From Aequorivita sinensis (GTDB lineage Bacteria > Bacteroidota > Bacteroidia > Flavobacteriales > Flavobacteriaceae), in contig NZ_VDMC01000001.1 in the NCBI RefSeq assembly GCF_006346335.1, positions 434,001-498,000 on the forward strand: a DNA stretch of 64,000 nucleotides, in the 5' to 3' direction. Positions 26,252 to 34,916 of this stretch are shown here, in pieces. The stretch's first letter is position 1; each line of letters begins with the position of its first letter. The translations under genes were made by a program, and so were the position numbers. The notes beneath the pieces were generated by a model. That model saw only the letters and a list, made by a program, of their open reading frames with translations, was not told the origin of the DNA and did not search any database.

Positions 26252-27229
26252 ATGAGATCAACATTCGTATTACTGCTTTCGTTTTTACTTGTATTTACCT
26301 CTTGTACCGACAATGGAAAGAAAGACAAATCCCTTGTTCCTGATTCTGTTGGGAATATAAACTCTCTTCAAGTTATAACTCCTAACGACTTGTGGAATGG
26401 TGCGACAGGGGAGGCAATTCGCAAACATTTTGCAGCTCCTGCAGATGGCCTTCCTCAAGATGAGCCATTGTTTTCAATGAATCAATTACAGCCTGAAATA
26501 TTTACTGGTTTTGCACGTAGTAACAGGCTTTTTCTTTATGTTACCTTAGGAAATGAGGATAAGGTTACACTTGCTACTAATGAATATGCCAAGCCGCAAA
26601 CCGGAGCCATAATTAAGGCTACTTCAGAAGAAAAATTGGTAGAGCTTATCAATAAAAACGCCGATAAGATTATCGAATCTTTTTATAAGTCTGAAATAAC
26701 AGAACGTCAACGAAGAACCTCAATTTCATTGCTAAAATTAGACACTTTAAAGAGTTTGATGGGGGTTAGTTTAAAAGTTCCTACGGCATATCGCATTGCA
26801 AAAGCAACAGATGAATTTTTCTGGCTTCGCAAAGATTTAAAAGATGGAACTACCAACATATTAATCTATCCTGTACCGTTAGATATGATTAAGAACGACA
26901 GTACGGCTGTAGGAGATATTATAAACATTCGCGATTCGATAGGAAGTAAATTACTACCTGTTGAAGACGATAGTGCTTTTATTACCGAAGATGCTTATGC
27001 CCCATATTTGTTTAAAACGACTATTGACGGCAAGTTTGCTTATGAGACCAAGGGAACTTGGGAGGTGAAAGATGCTTGGATGGGCGGGCCATTTATTAAC
27101 TATGCGGTTAAAGATGAAAAGAACAATCGCTATTTAATATTAGAAGGTTTTACCTATGCGCCTCGAGCATCTAAGAGAGATCTACAATTTGAGCTAGAAT
27201 CTATTTTAAATACAGCTAAGTTTGAGTAA
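26252..27229 (+). CDS. DUF4837-family lipoprotein
   Basis: This 325-residue protein has a lipoprotein signal peptide with the lipobox LVFTSC (Cys at about residue 18), so it is probably anchored in the outer or inner membrane facing the periplasm. The body fits DUF4837 (TNEYAKPQTGAI, FFWLRKDL, YETKGTWEVKDAWMGGPF), a Bacteroidota family without known function. Pairing with an upstream lytic transglycosylase points to cell-envelope work, which is inference. Confidence 0.85.
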   Translation: MRSTFVLLLSFLLVFTSCTDNGKKDKSLVPDSVGNINSLQVITPNDLWNGATGEAIRKHFAAPADGLPQDEPLFSMNQLQPEIFTGFARSNRLFLYVTLGNEDKVTLATNEYAKPQTGAIIKATSEEKLVELINKNADKIIESFYKSEITERQRRTSISLLKLDTLKSLMGVSLKVPTAYRIAKATDEFFWLRKDLKDGTTNILIYPVPLDMIKNDSTAVGDIINIRDSIGSKLLPVEDDSAFITEDAYAPYLFKTTIDGKFAYETKGTWEVKDAWMGGPFINYAVKDEKNNRYLILEGFTYAPRASKRDLQFELESILNTAKFE

Positions 27230-27277
27230 AAAATTAAAACGCTTCCTGCATTAAAAACACTGGAAGAGCATAAATAC

Positions 27278-27316
27278 AAAAAGAGCCTTTCAATTTTAAA
27301 CTGAAAGGCTCTTTTT
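27278..27316. terminator. Bidirectional terminator between DUF4837 gene and tatA
   Basis: AAAAAGAGCCTTTCA (27278-27292) and its perfect complement (27302-27316) flank a nine-base loop. The A and T runs at the stem ends suit both strands, and the flanking genes converge. Confidence 0.9.
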
Positions 27317-27336
27317 ATTAAATATAACAACGAAAG

Positions 27337-27531
27337 TTATTTGGTTTCGTCAATTTTTTTCTCTGGAGTTTCGTCTTCTTTGGAAGCGTCTTTAAATTCT
27401 TTAAGACCACTACCCAAACCGCGCATAAGCTCTGGGATTTTCTTTCCACCAAAAAGCAGTAGTACAATCACAACAATCAATACAATCTGCCAAGGCCCTA
27501 TAGCGATAAAAGGTAAAAATAAACTAGTCAT
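27337..27531 (-). CDS. tatA: Sec-independent translocase component TatA
   Basis: TatA forms the variable pore of the twin-arginine pathway that exports folded proteins. The 64-residue protein has one N-terminal membrane helix ([18 protein letters not shown]), the hinge [20 protein letters not shown] typical of TatA, and an acidic/Lys-rich tail. No tatC is adjacent. A TACCTTTG element lies 22 bases upstream on the minus strand. Confidence 0.93.
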   Translation of the reverse strand: MTSLFLPFIAIGPWQIVLIVVIVLLLFGGKKIPELMRGLGSGLKEFKDASKEDETPEKKIDETK

Positions 27532-27552
27532 AATTCATAGATTTTAGTTTGG

Positions 27553-27560
27553 CAAAGGTA
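27553..27560 (-). promoter_or_regulatory. -7 element of tatA
   Basis: TACCTTTG followed by GCC on the minus strand fits TAnnTTTG and lies 21 bases before the tatA ATG. Confidence 0.55.
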
Positions 27561-27802
27561 ACAAGAATTGTTTAGATAGAACGTTTTCAATCCAATTTTA
27601 GCATCATTGCCTTATATTTTCTTTATATGTATAAAGTAAAGAGCTAATAAATTTTTATAGTAATCTAAATATGTGGGTAACTTCAATATAATTCCATTCA
27701 AACAGCGTTTGTTTACTCTTAGTAACAATTTCTAAAAGCCCTCTAATATTTAAATTTAACCTTATATCCCTTATCTAAAGATTATACGTCCTTATAATAA
27801 TT

Positions 27803-27810
27803 TATATTTG
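27803..27810 (+). promoter_or_regulatory. -7 element upstream of the M23 peptidase gene
   Basis: TATATTTG fits TAnnTTTG and would give a leader of about 175 bases to the ATG at 27992. The gene-free stretch 27532-27991 otherwise shows only a possible decayed coding fragment near 27850-27980. Confidence 0.5.
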
Positions 27811-27991
27811 TAGAGAGCAAATGGATTGTACTCTAAAAATTCCTTTATGGGAAATATGACTATAAAGCCATAAGACGTAAGATGAAAAATGATTTGGAGA
27901 TTTAGATAATTGAAAGGATTAGCCTTGCGTTATAAGAACGTTAAACTCGTCATTCCTTTAAAGGATTTAAAGGCAATTACAAATAAAAAAT

Positions 27992-28855
27992 ATGTCTATA
28001 AAAGAAAAAAGAACCAAGAAGTTCAAGAAGAAACTGTTACATAAATACCGTTTGGTAATCTTGAATGAAGAAACCTTTGAAGAGCGCTTTTCATTTAAGC
28101 TTAATAGACTAAATGTATTTATCTTTACTGTACTCTCTTCTCTTTTCTTAATAATAACTACAACAGTAATTATCGCTTTCACTCCTTTACGTGAATATAT
28201 ACCTGGTTATTCTTCTACCACTTTAAAGAAGAAGGCTGCAAAGCTAGCATATCAAACAGACTCGCTACAGCAAGTTATTAGTGTAAATGATCAATACCTT
28301 GCTTCGATAAAAAAAGTGCTTACAGGAGATGTAAAAACGGTTGAGTTTAATAAGGATTCAATTATTGAAGTTGCCAAAACAGACCCTTCGGTATTGGTTC
28401 GTATATCTAGAAAAGATTCTCTATTACGGGAACAAGTTGAAAAAGAAGATAAATACAATCCTCTAGCTGCGCAACAAGTTCAGAAATACGTGCTATTTGC
28501 CCCTGTAAAAGGAACCATAACAGAGCCATATGATTCTAAGGCAAAACACTATGCTGTGGATGTGGTTACTATAAAAGACTCACCCGTAAAAGCGGTAGCA
28601 GACGGTACGGTTATTTTTGCCGAATGGACTGTTGCTACGGGTTATGTGATTATCGTTAAACACGGCAACGATTTAATCTCTGTTTACAAGCACAATGGAT
28701 TGTTAACCAAAGGGCAGGGGGAAGTTGTAAAGGGTGGTGAAGTAATCGCCATTGTAGGTAATACAGGCGAACTGACCACTGGACCACACCTGCATTTTGA
28801 ATTGTGGCGAGACGGTTTTCCAATTAATCCAACAAGTTTCATCGATTTTGATTAA
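27992..28855 (+). CDS. M23-family zinc metallopeptidase
   Basis: This 287-residue protein is a type II membrane protein with a basic cytosolic N-terminus, one membrane helix (about 45-68), a short coiled linker and a LytM/M23 domain at about 170-285. The zinc ligands HYAVD (HxxxD) and HLHFE (HxH) are intact, so it is probably an active peptidoglycan endopeptidase rather than an EnvC-type activator. It heads a close run with the GH3-like gene (six bases downstream). Confidence 0.92.
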   Translation: MSIKEKRTKKFKKKLLHKYRLVILNEETFEERFSFKLNRLNVFIFTVLSSLFLIITTTVIIAFTPLREYIPGYSSTTLKKKAAKLAYQTDSLQQVISVNDQYLASIKKVLTGDVKTVEFNKDSIIEVAKTDPSVLVRISRKDSLLREQVEKEDKYNPLAAQQVQKYVLFAPVKGTITEPYDSKAKHYAVDVVTIKDSPVKAVADGTVIFAEWTVATGYVIIVKHGNDLISVYKHNGLLTKGQGEVVKGGEVIAIVGNTGELTTGPHLHFELWRDGFPINPTSFIDFD

Positions 28856-28861
28856 TTTCTT

Positions 28862-30358
28862 ATGTCTATAAAATCATTTTCTGCTAAAATATTTTCAAAG
28901 ATTGTTGTTTTTCAAATAAAGAAATGGGCGTCAAACCCTGTTGAAACACAACAAAAAGTTTTTAATAGTTTGATATCTCAGGCAAAAAACACAGCCTTTG
29001 GAAAAGACCACGACTTTGAGAATATCAAAACATTTCAGGATTTTGCCACTCGAGTTCCTGTGCGAGATTATGAAGCACTAAAACCTTATGTAGATAGAAC
29101 CGTTTCTGGGGAAGCAGATGTGCTTTGGCCCAATAAACCGTTGTATTTTGCAAAAACTTCAGGAACAACCTCTGGTGCTAAATACATTCCGCTTACAAAG
29201 GAGTCTATGCCATTTCATATTCAGGCGGCTCGAAACGCTATACTGTGCTATATAAACGAAACTGGAAAAGCCGATTTTGTAGATGGGAAGATGATTTTTC
29301 TTCAAGGAAGTCCAGAAATGCAGGAAAAAAATGGGATTAAACTAGGTAGACTTTCAGGAATTGTGGCGCATTATGTACCGGCATACCTTCAAAAAAATCG
29401 TTTGCCAAGTTGGGAAACTAATTGCATAGAAGATTGGGAGTCGAAAGTAGATGCTATTGTTGAAGAAACCAAGAATGAAGATATGACCGTAATTAGCGGC
29501 ATTCCTTCTTGGGTTCAGATGTATTTTGAAAAGCTTCAAAGCAATACGGGGAAAAAAGTAGGCGATCTCTTCAAAAACTTCAACCTCTTTATTTATGGAG
29601 GGGTAAATTTTGAGCCCTACCGAGCTAAATTCGAAACTTTAATCGGACGAAAAGTTGATAGTATAGAGCTATTCCCCGCAAGTGAAGGTTTTTTTGCGTA
29701 TCAAGACAGTCAAAACGACAAGGGTATGTTATTACTCCTTAATTCAGGTATTTTTTATGAATTTATAGAAGCCTCAACATTCTTTGATGAAAACCCTAAA
29801 AGGCTTACCATTGGTGAAGTTGAAATTGGCGTTAACTATGTAATGATAATTTCAACAAATGCGGGACTCTGGGGATACAATTTGGGAGATACTATACAGT
29901 TTACTTCCACAAAACCATACAGAGTAATTGTGTCTGGTAGAATTAAGCACTTTATCTCTGCTTTTGGCGAACACGTGATTGGGAAGGAAGTAGAAGAAGC
30001 GATGAACAAAGCAATTGCAAAGTTTCATTTTTCTATTTCTGAATTTACTGTAGCCCCACAAATTACACCTCCTGACGGGTCGTTACCCTATCACGAATGG
30101 TTGGTAGAATTCTCTGAACCCCCCGAAAATATTGAGGAAGTTGTTGCTTTCTTAGATGCTGAAATGCAACGTCAAAATTCGTATTACTTCGATTTAATTG
30201 AAGGAAAAATTCTTCAACCTTTAAAAGTATCTTCACTTACAAAAGATAGTTTTCAAGCTTATATGAAGTCTCAGGGAAAGCTAGGCGGTCAAAATAAAGT
30301 GCCTCGACTTTCTAACGATCGTAAAATAGCAGATGCTTTGCTCGAAATTCAACCTTAA
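28862..30358 (+). CDS. GH3 auxin-responsive-promoter family protein
   Basis: This 498-residue cytoplasmic protein is a bacterial member of the GH3 family of acyl-adenylate-forming enzymes. The nucleotide-binding motif FAKTSGTTSGAKYIPLT lies near residue 100, and IELFPASEGFFAYQD and NLGDTIQFTSTKPYRVIVSGR correspond to later adenylation motifs. Plant relatives join amino acids to acyl hormones; the bacterial substrate is unknown. It lies between an M23 peptidase gene and a DUF6909-type gene with gaps of 6 and 23 bases. Confidence 0.88.
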   Translation: MSIKSFSAKIFSKIVVFQIKKWASNPVETQQKVFNSLISQAKNTAFGKDHDFENIKTFQDFATRVPVRDYEALKPYVDRTVSGEADVLWPNKPLYFAKTSGTTSGAKYIPLTKESMPFHIQAARNAILCYINETGKADFVDGKMIFLQGSPEMQEKNGIKLGRLSGIVAHYVPAYLQKNRLPSWETNCIEDWESKVDAIVEETKNEDMTVISGIPSWVQMYFEKLQSNTGKKVGDLFKNFNLFIYGGVNFEPYRAKFETLIGRKVDSIELFPASEGFFAYQDSQNDKGMLLLLNSGIFYEFIEASTFFDENPKRLTIGEVEIGVNYVMIISTNAGLWGYNLGDTIQFTSTKPYRVIVSGRIKHFISAFGEHVIGKEVEEAMNKAIAKFHFSISEFTVAPQITPPDGSLPYHEWLVEFSEPPENIEEVVAFLDAEMQRQNSYYFDLIEGKILQPLKVSSLTKDSFQAYMKSQGKLGGQNKVPRLSNDRKIADALLEIQP

Positions 30359-30367
30359 AATTAGTCT

Positions 30368-30375
30368 TATATTTG
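30368..30375 (+). promoter_or_regulatory. -7 element abutting the DUF6909-type start
   Basis: TATATTTG fits TAnnTTTG and ends only six bases before the ATG at 30382, so a transcript from it would be essentially leaderless. It may be a chance match in an operon. Confidence 0.35.
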
Positions 30376-30381
30376 CTCTAA

Positions 30382-32082
30382 ATGAATAAATTAAAATCAC
30401 ATACTAGAACACGTGCTCAAGAAAGCACAGGAGCCATCGAGAGGCTATATATAACAATGCGCCACCTCTTTAATAGAGGTTTTTATAAACCAATGGGCGT
30501 ATCGGGAGAATCGCTTCGAGAGTCACTGTTAACACTACGTCCCGAAATTTATGGATCGTTAACAGAAGAAAAAACCGAATTACAAGGTTTGCTCTACATT
30601 ATGGATCGTTTGCCTGAAGGCATTGAAGAATGTAGATTTATTAATCTTACTAGCGATGAAGGCTACAAAGACTCACATTTTAAGCCCATAATTCCGTTAA
30701 AACGTCGTAGAAACTGTTATCGCATAGACGATGAACAGATGAATATAGAAATTACCCGAGGTAGGTCGGAGATTTACGATATTCTAACGCATTTAACCTT
30801 CCTTTTTATTGAATCGCACAAAATAATGGAGCAAGTGCTTATTGAACATTCTGGAGAGGTAATTCGCGATTGGAAGAAGCTAGAGCAAGCTGTGTTTAAA
30901 AAAGGTAAACTTACCCAAGAAGAAAAAGAAGTAACACTTACACATACTGCAAACTTCTTAGGAAGAACTTTTGAAGAAGTAAAAAACATCTTCCCATATT
31001 TTGCCACTGAAAGCAACGAGAATCGCTTTTTCAACATAATTTACTTTATGGGGAAATTAGCGATGGAAGAGGTTACTGAAAACAATAAACGTCTTATCAC
31101 ATTTAGTCCTGTATTGCGTGAACGCTTAGGGCATCATATACACGGTGAAGAATGGGCTTATAAAATTAAGCAAGTGCTGCAAAAGGAAGGTCTTTTAGAA
31201 CGTCCTGTTCACATAATAAGTGCAAATATGCATAGTGTAATGAACACTTTATATGCCGAAAAAGCACTACCTACCGAATTTTCAAAGAAAAAGCCACTAC
31301 AGGTTTTCGAAGCTTTAAGTAGCCCTATTAATACCAAAATGCGCGAGAAAGTAAACAAAACAGCACTTTCTGAAGGCATGATTTTTATTGAAGATCAAAG
31401 TGGTACCAATATAGATGTTCAGATTATAGACACTGCCAAAATCAAGAATAGCCCATATGTTGAGGGATTAGCCGATGTTGTTGATAATAAGAAACCTGTA
31501 ATTGTTGTAATGGACTACGCTTTTGGCGAGCAGGCTTATGAAACGATGGACGAGTTGCTTAAACCATTTGAAGACGCTAATAATATTCGTCATTTATTGA
31601 ATGTAGCTTCTGTTTCTATTATGGGGAAAGCAGGGATTCTTGAAGGTGGAAAAGGAGATATAATGATTCCTTCTGCGCACGTTTTCGAGGGAACAGCAGA
31701 TAATTATCCATTTAAAAACAGACTAGACAAGTCCGATTTTAAAAATCACGATGTAAATGTGTACACGGGAACGATGATTTCGGTGTTGGGAACTTCACTT
31801 CAAAATAGAGATGTACTTAAGTTTTTTCACAACTCAACTTGGAATGTTATTGGTCTAGAAATGGAAGGTGCCCATTACCAAAAAGCTATTCAAGCAGCGG
31901 CAAAAATTAGAAGAAGTATTAGTTCAAAAGTACAGGTTAGATATGCGTATTATGCTTCAGATAATCCATTAGAAACTGGAAGTACTTTAGCTTCTGGTGG
32001 TTTGGGTACAACTGGGGTAAAACCAACGTATTTAATCACCGAAAAAATGTTAAAACAAATATTAGACACTCCTAAAAAATAA
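30382..32082 (+). CDS. DUF6909-type protein with nucleoside-phosphorylase-like C-terminus
   Basis: This 566-residue cytoplasmic protein has a helical N-terminal half and a C-terminal half resembling the purine nucleoside phosphorylase/nucleosidase fold. GILEGGKGDIMIPSAHVFEG and GLEMEGAHYQKA are the recognisable motifs; EMEGA is the ribose-binding signature of MTA/SAH and AMP nucleosidases. The family is known in Bacteroidota as DUF6909. A nucleosidase or phosphorylase activity is inference. rfbB begins two bases after its stop. Confidence 0.75.
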   Translation: MNKLKSHTRTRAQESTGAIERLYITMRHLFNRGFYKPMGVSGESLRESLLTLRPEIYGSLTEEKTELQGLLYIMDRLPEGIEECRFINLTSDEGYKDSHFKPIIPLKRRRNCYRIDDEQMNIEITRGRSEIYDILTHLTFLFIESHKIMEQVLIEHSGEVIRDWKKLEQAVFKKGKLTQEEKEVTLTHTANFLGRTFEEVKNIFPYFATESNENRFFNIIYFMGKLAMEEVTENNKRLITFSPVLRERLGHHIHGEEWAYKIKQVLQKEGLLERPVHIISANMHSVMNTLYAEKALPTEFSKKKPLQVFEALSSPINTKMREKVNKTALSEGMIFIEDQSGTNIDVQIIDTAKIKNSPYVEGLADVVDNKKPVIVVMDYAFGEQAYETMDELLKPFEDANNIRHLLNVASVSIMGKAGILEGGKGDIMIPSAHVFEGTADNYPFKNRLDKSDFKNHDVNVYTGTMISVLGTSLQNRDVLKFFHNSTWNVIGLEMEGAHYQKAIQAAAKIRRSISSKVQVRYAYYASDNPLETGSTLASGGLGTTGVKPTYLITEKMLKQILDTPKK

Positions 32083-32084
32083 TT

Positions 32085-33095
32085 TTGATAGACGATAAAG
32101 TACTGATTACCGGTGGTGCAGGATTCATAGGTTCTAATTATGTAGAATACGTCCTAAAAAATTCAGAAGACGAAATTTTCGTGCTGGACAAGCTAACTTA
32201 TGCCGGAAATTTGAAGAATTTGGGGAGTGTTTTACAAAAAATCACCTTCATAGAAGGCGATATTTGTGATGCCAAATTAGTTCATGATTTATTCGAAAAA
32301 CATCAGTTTAATAAAGTAGTTCATTTTGCAGCAGAGAGTCATGTGGACAATTCAATTTCTGGTCCTGGAGCGTTTATTCAAACAAACATTGTAGGCACTT
32401 TTAATTTGCTACAAAGTGCTTACAAAACTTGGATGTTTAGCCCAAACGAATTTAAGGATGGATTTGATAATGCACGTTTTCTTCACATTTCCACAGATGA
32501 GGTATATGGTACCTTAGGAGAAACGGGACTTTTTACCGAAAAAACACCTTATGCACCAAATAGCCCATATAGTGCGTCTAAAGCTTCTTCCGATTTTATA
32601 GTTCGCAGCTACTTTCACACTTATGGATTGCCAGTAGTAACCACAAATTGCTCTAACAATTACGGCCCGAATCAGCATAAAGAAAAACTTATTCCAACAA
32701 TTATTCGCAAGGCAATTTCAGGAGAACCAATTCCAATTTATGGAGACGGTAAAAACGTGCGGGATTGGTTGTATGTTACAGACCATTGCAGCGGAATTTA
32801 TTTAGCGCTAAAAAATGGAAAACTCGGGGAAACATATAATATTGGAGGTCGCAACGAACGTGAAAATCTGTATATAGCCAATGTAATATGCGGATTGCTA
32901 GATGAAATGCGTCCCAGAAATCTTTCGTATAAAGAACAAATTACTTTTGTAACCGATAGGCCAGGCCACGATTTTAGGTATGCAATTGACGCTTCAAAAA
33001 TTGAAAATGAGCTAGGTTGGAAAGCAGATGAAAATTTTGAAACAGGGATTAGAAAAACAATTGCTTGGTATTTAAACAATCAAGACAGACTTTAA
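32085..33095 (+). CDS. rfbB: dTDP-glucose 4,6-dehydratase
   Basis: RfbB makes dTDP-4-keto-6-deoxyglucose, the second step of dTDP-rhamnose synthesis. The 336-residue short-chain dehydrogenase has the NAD motif GGAGFIGSNYVEYV at the N-terminus, HFAAESHVDNSI, the Thr-Asp-Glu catalytic set in STDEVYGTLGE and the YSASKASSD (YxxxK) pair. The start is a TTG two bases after the preceding stop; no nearby ATG would keep the NAD motif. rfbA, C and D follow after a small ribbon-helix-helix gene. Confidence 0.93.
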   Translation: MIDDKVLITGGAGFIGSNYVEYVLKNSEDEIFVLDKLTYAGNLKNLGSVLQKITFIEGDICDAKLVHDLFEKHQFNKVVHFAAESHVDNSISGPGAFIQTNIVGTFNLLQSAYKTWMFSPNEFKDGFDNARFLHISTDEVYGTLGETGLFTEKTPYAPNSPYSASKASSDFIVRSYFHTYGLPVVTTNCSNNYGPNQHKEKLIPTIIRKAISGEPIPIYGDGKNVRDWLYVTDHCSGIYLALKNGKLGETYNIGGRNERENLYIANVICGLLDEMRPRNLSYKEQITFVTDRPGHDFRYAIDASKIENELGWKADENFETGIRKTIAWYLNNQDRL

Positions 33096-33159
33096 TAACA
33101 CTTGTATAACACTCTGTTAGTTGGTAGTTTTGACAGTTCAAGTGAAAATATGATTAAGT

Positions 33160-33396
33160 ATGAGAGTTCAAACAGCATTCAGATTGGATAAAGAGTTACT
33201 TGATGCGGCTAAGAAAAAAGCAAAATCTCAAAAAAGAAGTTTAAATAATTATATTGAGGTATTACTGCACAAGGATTTGGAAAACTATTTGAACAACGCC
33301 CCTGAAGAATCTAACTATGACTCAGAGAATGATGCGGATATTAATGCGGTGCAGAGTTATGATAAATGGATAAAATCCTTAAAAAAAGGGAATTAG
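33160..33396 (+). CDS. Ribbon-helix-helix (CopG/Arc-like) small protein
   Basis: This 78-residue protein begins RVQTAFRLDKELLDAAKKKA, then KSQKRSLNNYIEVLL, the strand-helix-helix pattern of CopG/Arc DNA-binding antitoxin proteins. The tail is acidic and ends YDKWIKSLKKG, the sort of region that binds a toxin. No toxin gene follows: the next 113 bases are non-coding. It sits between rfbB and rfbA on the same strand and may be an orphan antitoxin or a local regulator. Confidence 0.75.
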   Translation: MRVQTAFRLDKELLDAAKKKAKSQKRSLNNYIEVLLHKDLENYLNNAPEESNYDSENDADINAVQSYDKWIKSLKKGN

Positions 33397-33509
33397 AGGT
33401 CTAATGTTTTTCACTTATTTAAATTTGAAGAGCGATAGTAATTTTTAAAAAAATATCTTAGAACAAATTACTCGGTTTCATTCCGATCTGTTTTAATAAA
33501 GAAAAATAT

Positions 33510-34367
33510 ATGAAAGGAATAATTTTAGCAGGTGGTTCAGGAACAAGGTTACACCCTATAACCTTGGCTGTAAGCAAGCAACTTATGCCTGTTTATGATA
33601 AACCGATGATCTATTATCCGTTATCAACCTTAATGCTTGCGGGAATTAAAGATATTTTGATTATTTCTACGCCACAAGACCTTCCTCTTTTTGAGCAATT
33701 GTTAGGGGACGGTAAAAAACTGGGATGTAACTTTCAATATGCCGAACAAGCCAATCCAAATGGACTAGCAGAAGCTTTTATTATAGGAAAAGAGTTTATA
33801 GGAAACGACAAGGTTGCCTTAATTCTGGGCGATAATATATTTTACGGATCAGGATTAAAAGAACTTTTACAATCAAACAATGATCCTGATGGAGGCGTTA
33901 TCTATGCGTATCACGTTTTAGATCCCGAGCGTTATGGTGTTGTGGAATTCGACAAGTCTGGAAAAGCACTTTCCATAGAAGAAAAACCAAAAACCCCCAA
34001 ATCGAATTACGCTGTACCTGGAATTTATTTTTACGACAATAGTGTGGTTGAAATTGCTGCAAATATAAAGCCTAGTGCCCGCGGCGAATTAGAAATTACC
34101 GATGTTAATAACGAATATTTAAAACAGGGAAAACTAAGCGTAAGTATTCTGGATAAGGGTACCGCTTGGTTGGATACAGGAACATTTGCTTCTTTAATGC
34201 AAGCCGCACAATTTGTTGAGGTTATAGAAGAACGTCAAGGTTTAAAAATTGGCGCCATAGAAGAAGCAGCCTACGAAATGGGATATATTTCAAAAGAACA
34301 ATTAATAGCCTTAGCCGAACCTTTACTTAAAAGCGGCTATGGAAAACATTTACTTCAACTAGATTAA
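33510..34367 (+). CDS. rfbA: Glucose-1-phosphate thymidylyltransferase
   Basis: RfbA joins dTTP and glucose 1-phosphate to dTDP-glucose, the first step of dTDP-rhamnose synthesis. The 285-residue protein begins [18 protein letters not shown] with the nucleotidyltransferase signature, followed by [29 protein letters not shown] and [16 protein letters not shown]. All catalytic-region motifs are intact and length is normal. rfbC follows three bases later. Confidence 0.95.
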   Translation: MKGIILAGGSGTRLHPITLAVSKQLMPVYDKPMIYYPLSTLMLAGIKDILIISTPQDLPLFEQLLGDGKKLGCNFQYAEQANPNGLAEAFIIGKEFIGNDKVALILGDNIFYGSGLKELLQSNNDPDGGVIYAYHVLDPERYGVVEFDKSGKALSIEEKPKTPKSNYAVPGIYFYDNSVVEIAANIKPSARGELEITDVNNEYLKQGKLSVSILDKGTAWLDTGTFASLMQAAQFVEVIEERQGLKIGAIEEAAYEMGYISKEQLIALAEPLLKSGYGKHLLQLD

Positions 34368-34370
34368 ACT

Positions 34371-34916
34371 TTGGAACTACTAAAAACCCCTTTAAAAGAT
34401 TGTTTTATATTGAAACCTAGCGTTTTTCAAGATGAACGCGGATTCTTTTATGAAACATACAACCAAAAATTATTTCAGAAAATAACCGGATTAAACATTG
34501 ATTTTGTTCAGGATAATCAGTCTATTTCATCAAAAGGTGTTTTACGCGGACTTCATTTTCAACGGGGTGATATGGCTCAAGCAAAGTTGGTTCGGGTGGC
34601 TAAGGGGAAAGTGTTAGACATAGTTGTGGACATCAGAAAAAACTCTGAAACTTTTGGTAAGTCATTTTCAATAATATTAGACGATGTTGAAAACTTACAA
34701 CTCTTCGTCCCTCGAGGTTTCGCACACGGATTTATAACGCTTTCGGAGCAGTCGATTTTTTCATATAAATGCGATAATTTTTACGACAAGGCTTCGGAAG
34801 GAGGAATAATCTATAACGACGCAACCTTAGCACTAGATTGGCATCTTCCAAAGGAAGAATTTATTGTTTCAGCAAAAGATCAAGAACTTCCTAGTTTTAA
34901 GGAAGCTATTTCATGA
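34371..34916 (+). CDS. rfbC: dTDP-4-dehydrorhamnose 3,5-epimerase
   Basis: RfbC epimerises dTDP-4-keto-6-deoxyglucose at C3 and C5. The 181-residue cupin-fold protein has DERGFFYETYN, QDNQSISSKGVLRGLHFQ with the catalytic His, VVDIRKNSETFGK and the FVPRGFAHGF motif. Start is TTG at 34371, three bases after rfbA; the alignment-relevant N-terminus begins right there. It overlaps rfbD by four bases (ATGA). Confidence 0.94.
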   Translation: MELLKTPLKDCFILKPSVFQDERGFFYETYNQKLFQKITGLNIDFVQDNQSISSKGVLRGLHFQRGDMAQAKLVRVAKGKVLDIVVDIRKNSETFGKSFSIILDDVENLQLFVPRGFAHGFITLSEQSIFSYKCDNFYDKASEGGIIYNDATLALDWHLPKEEFIVSAKDQELPSFKEAIS

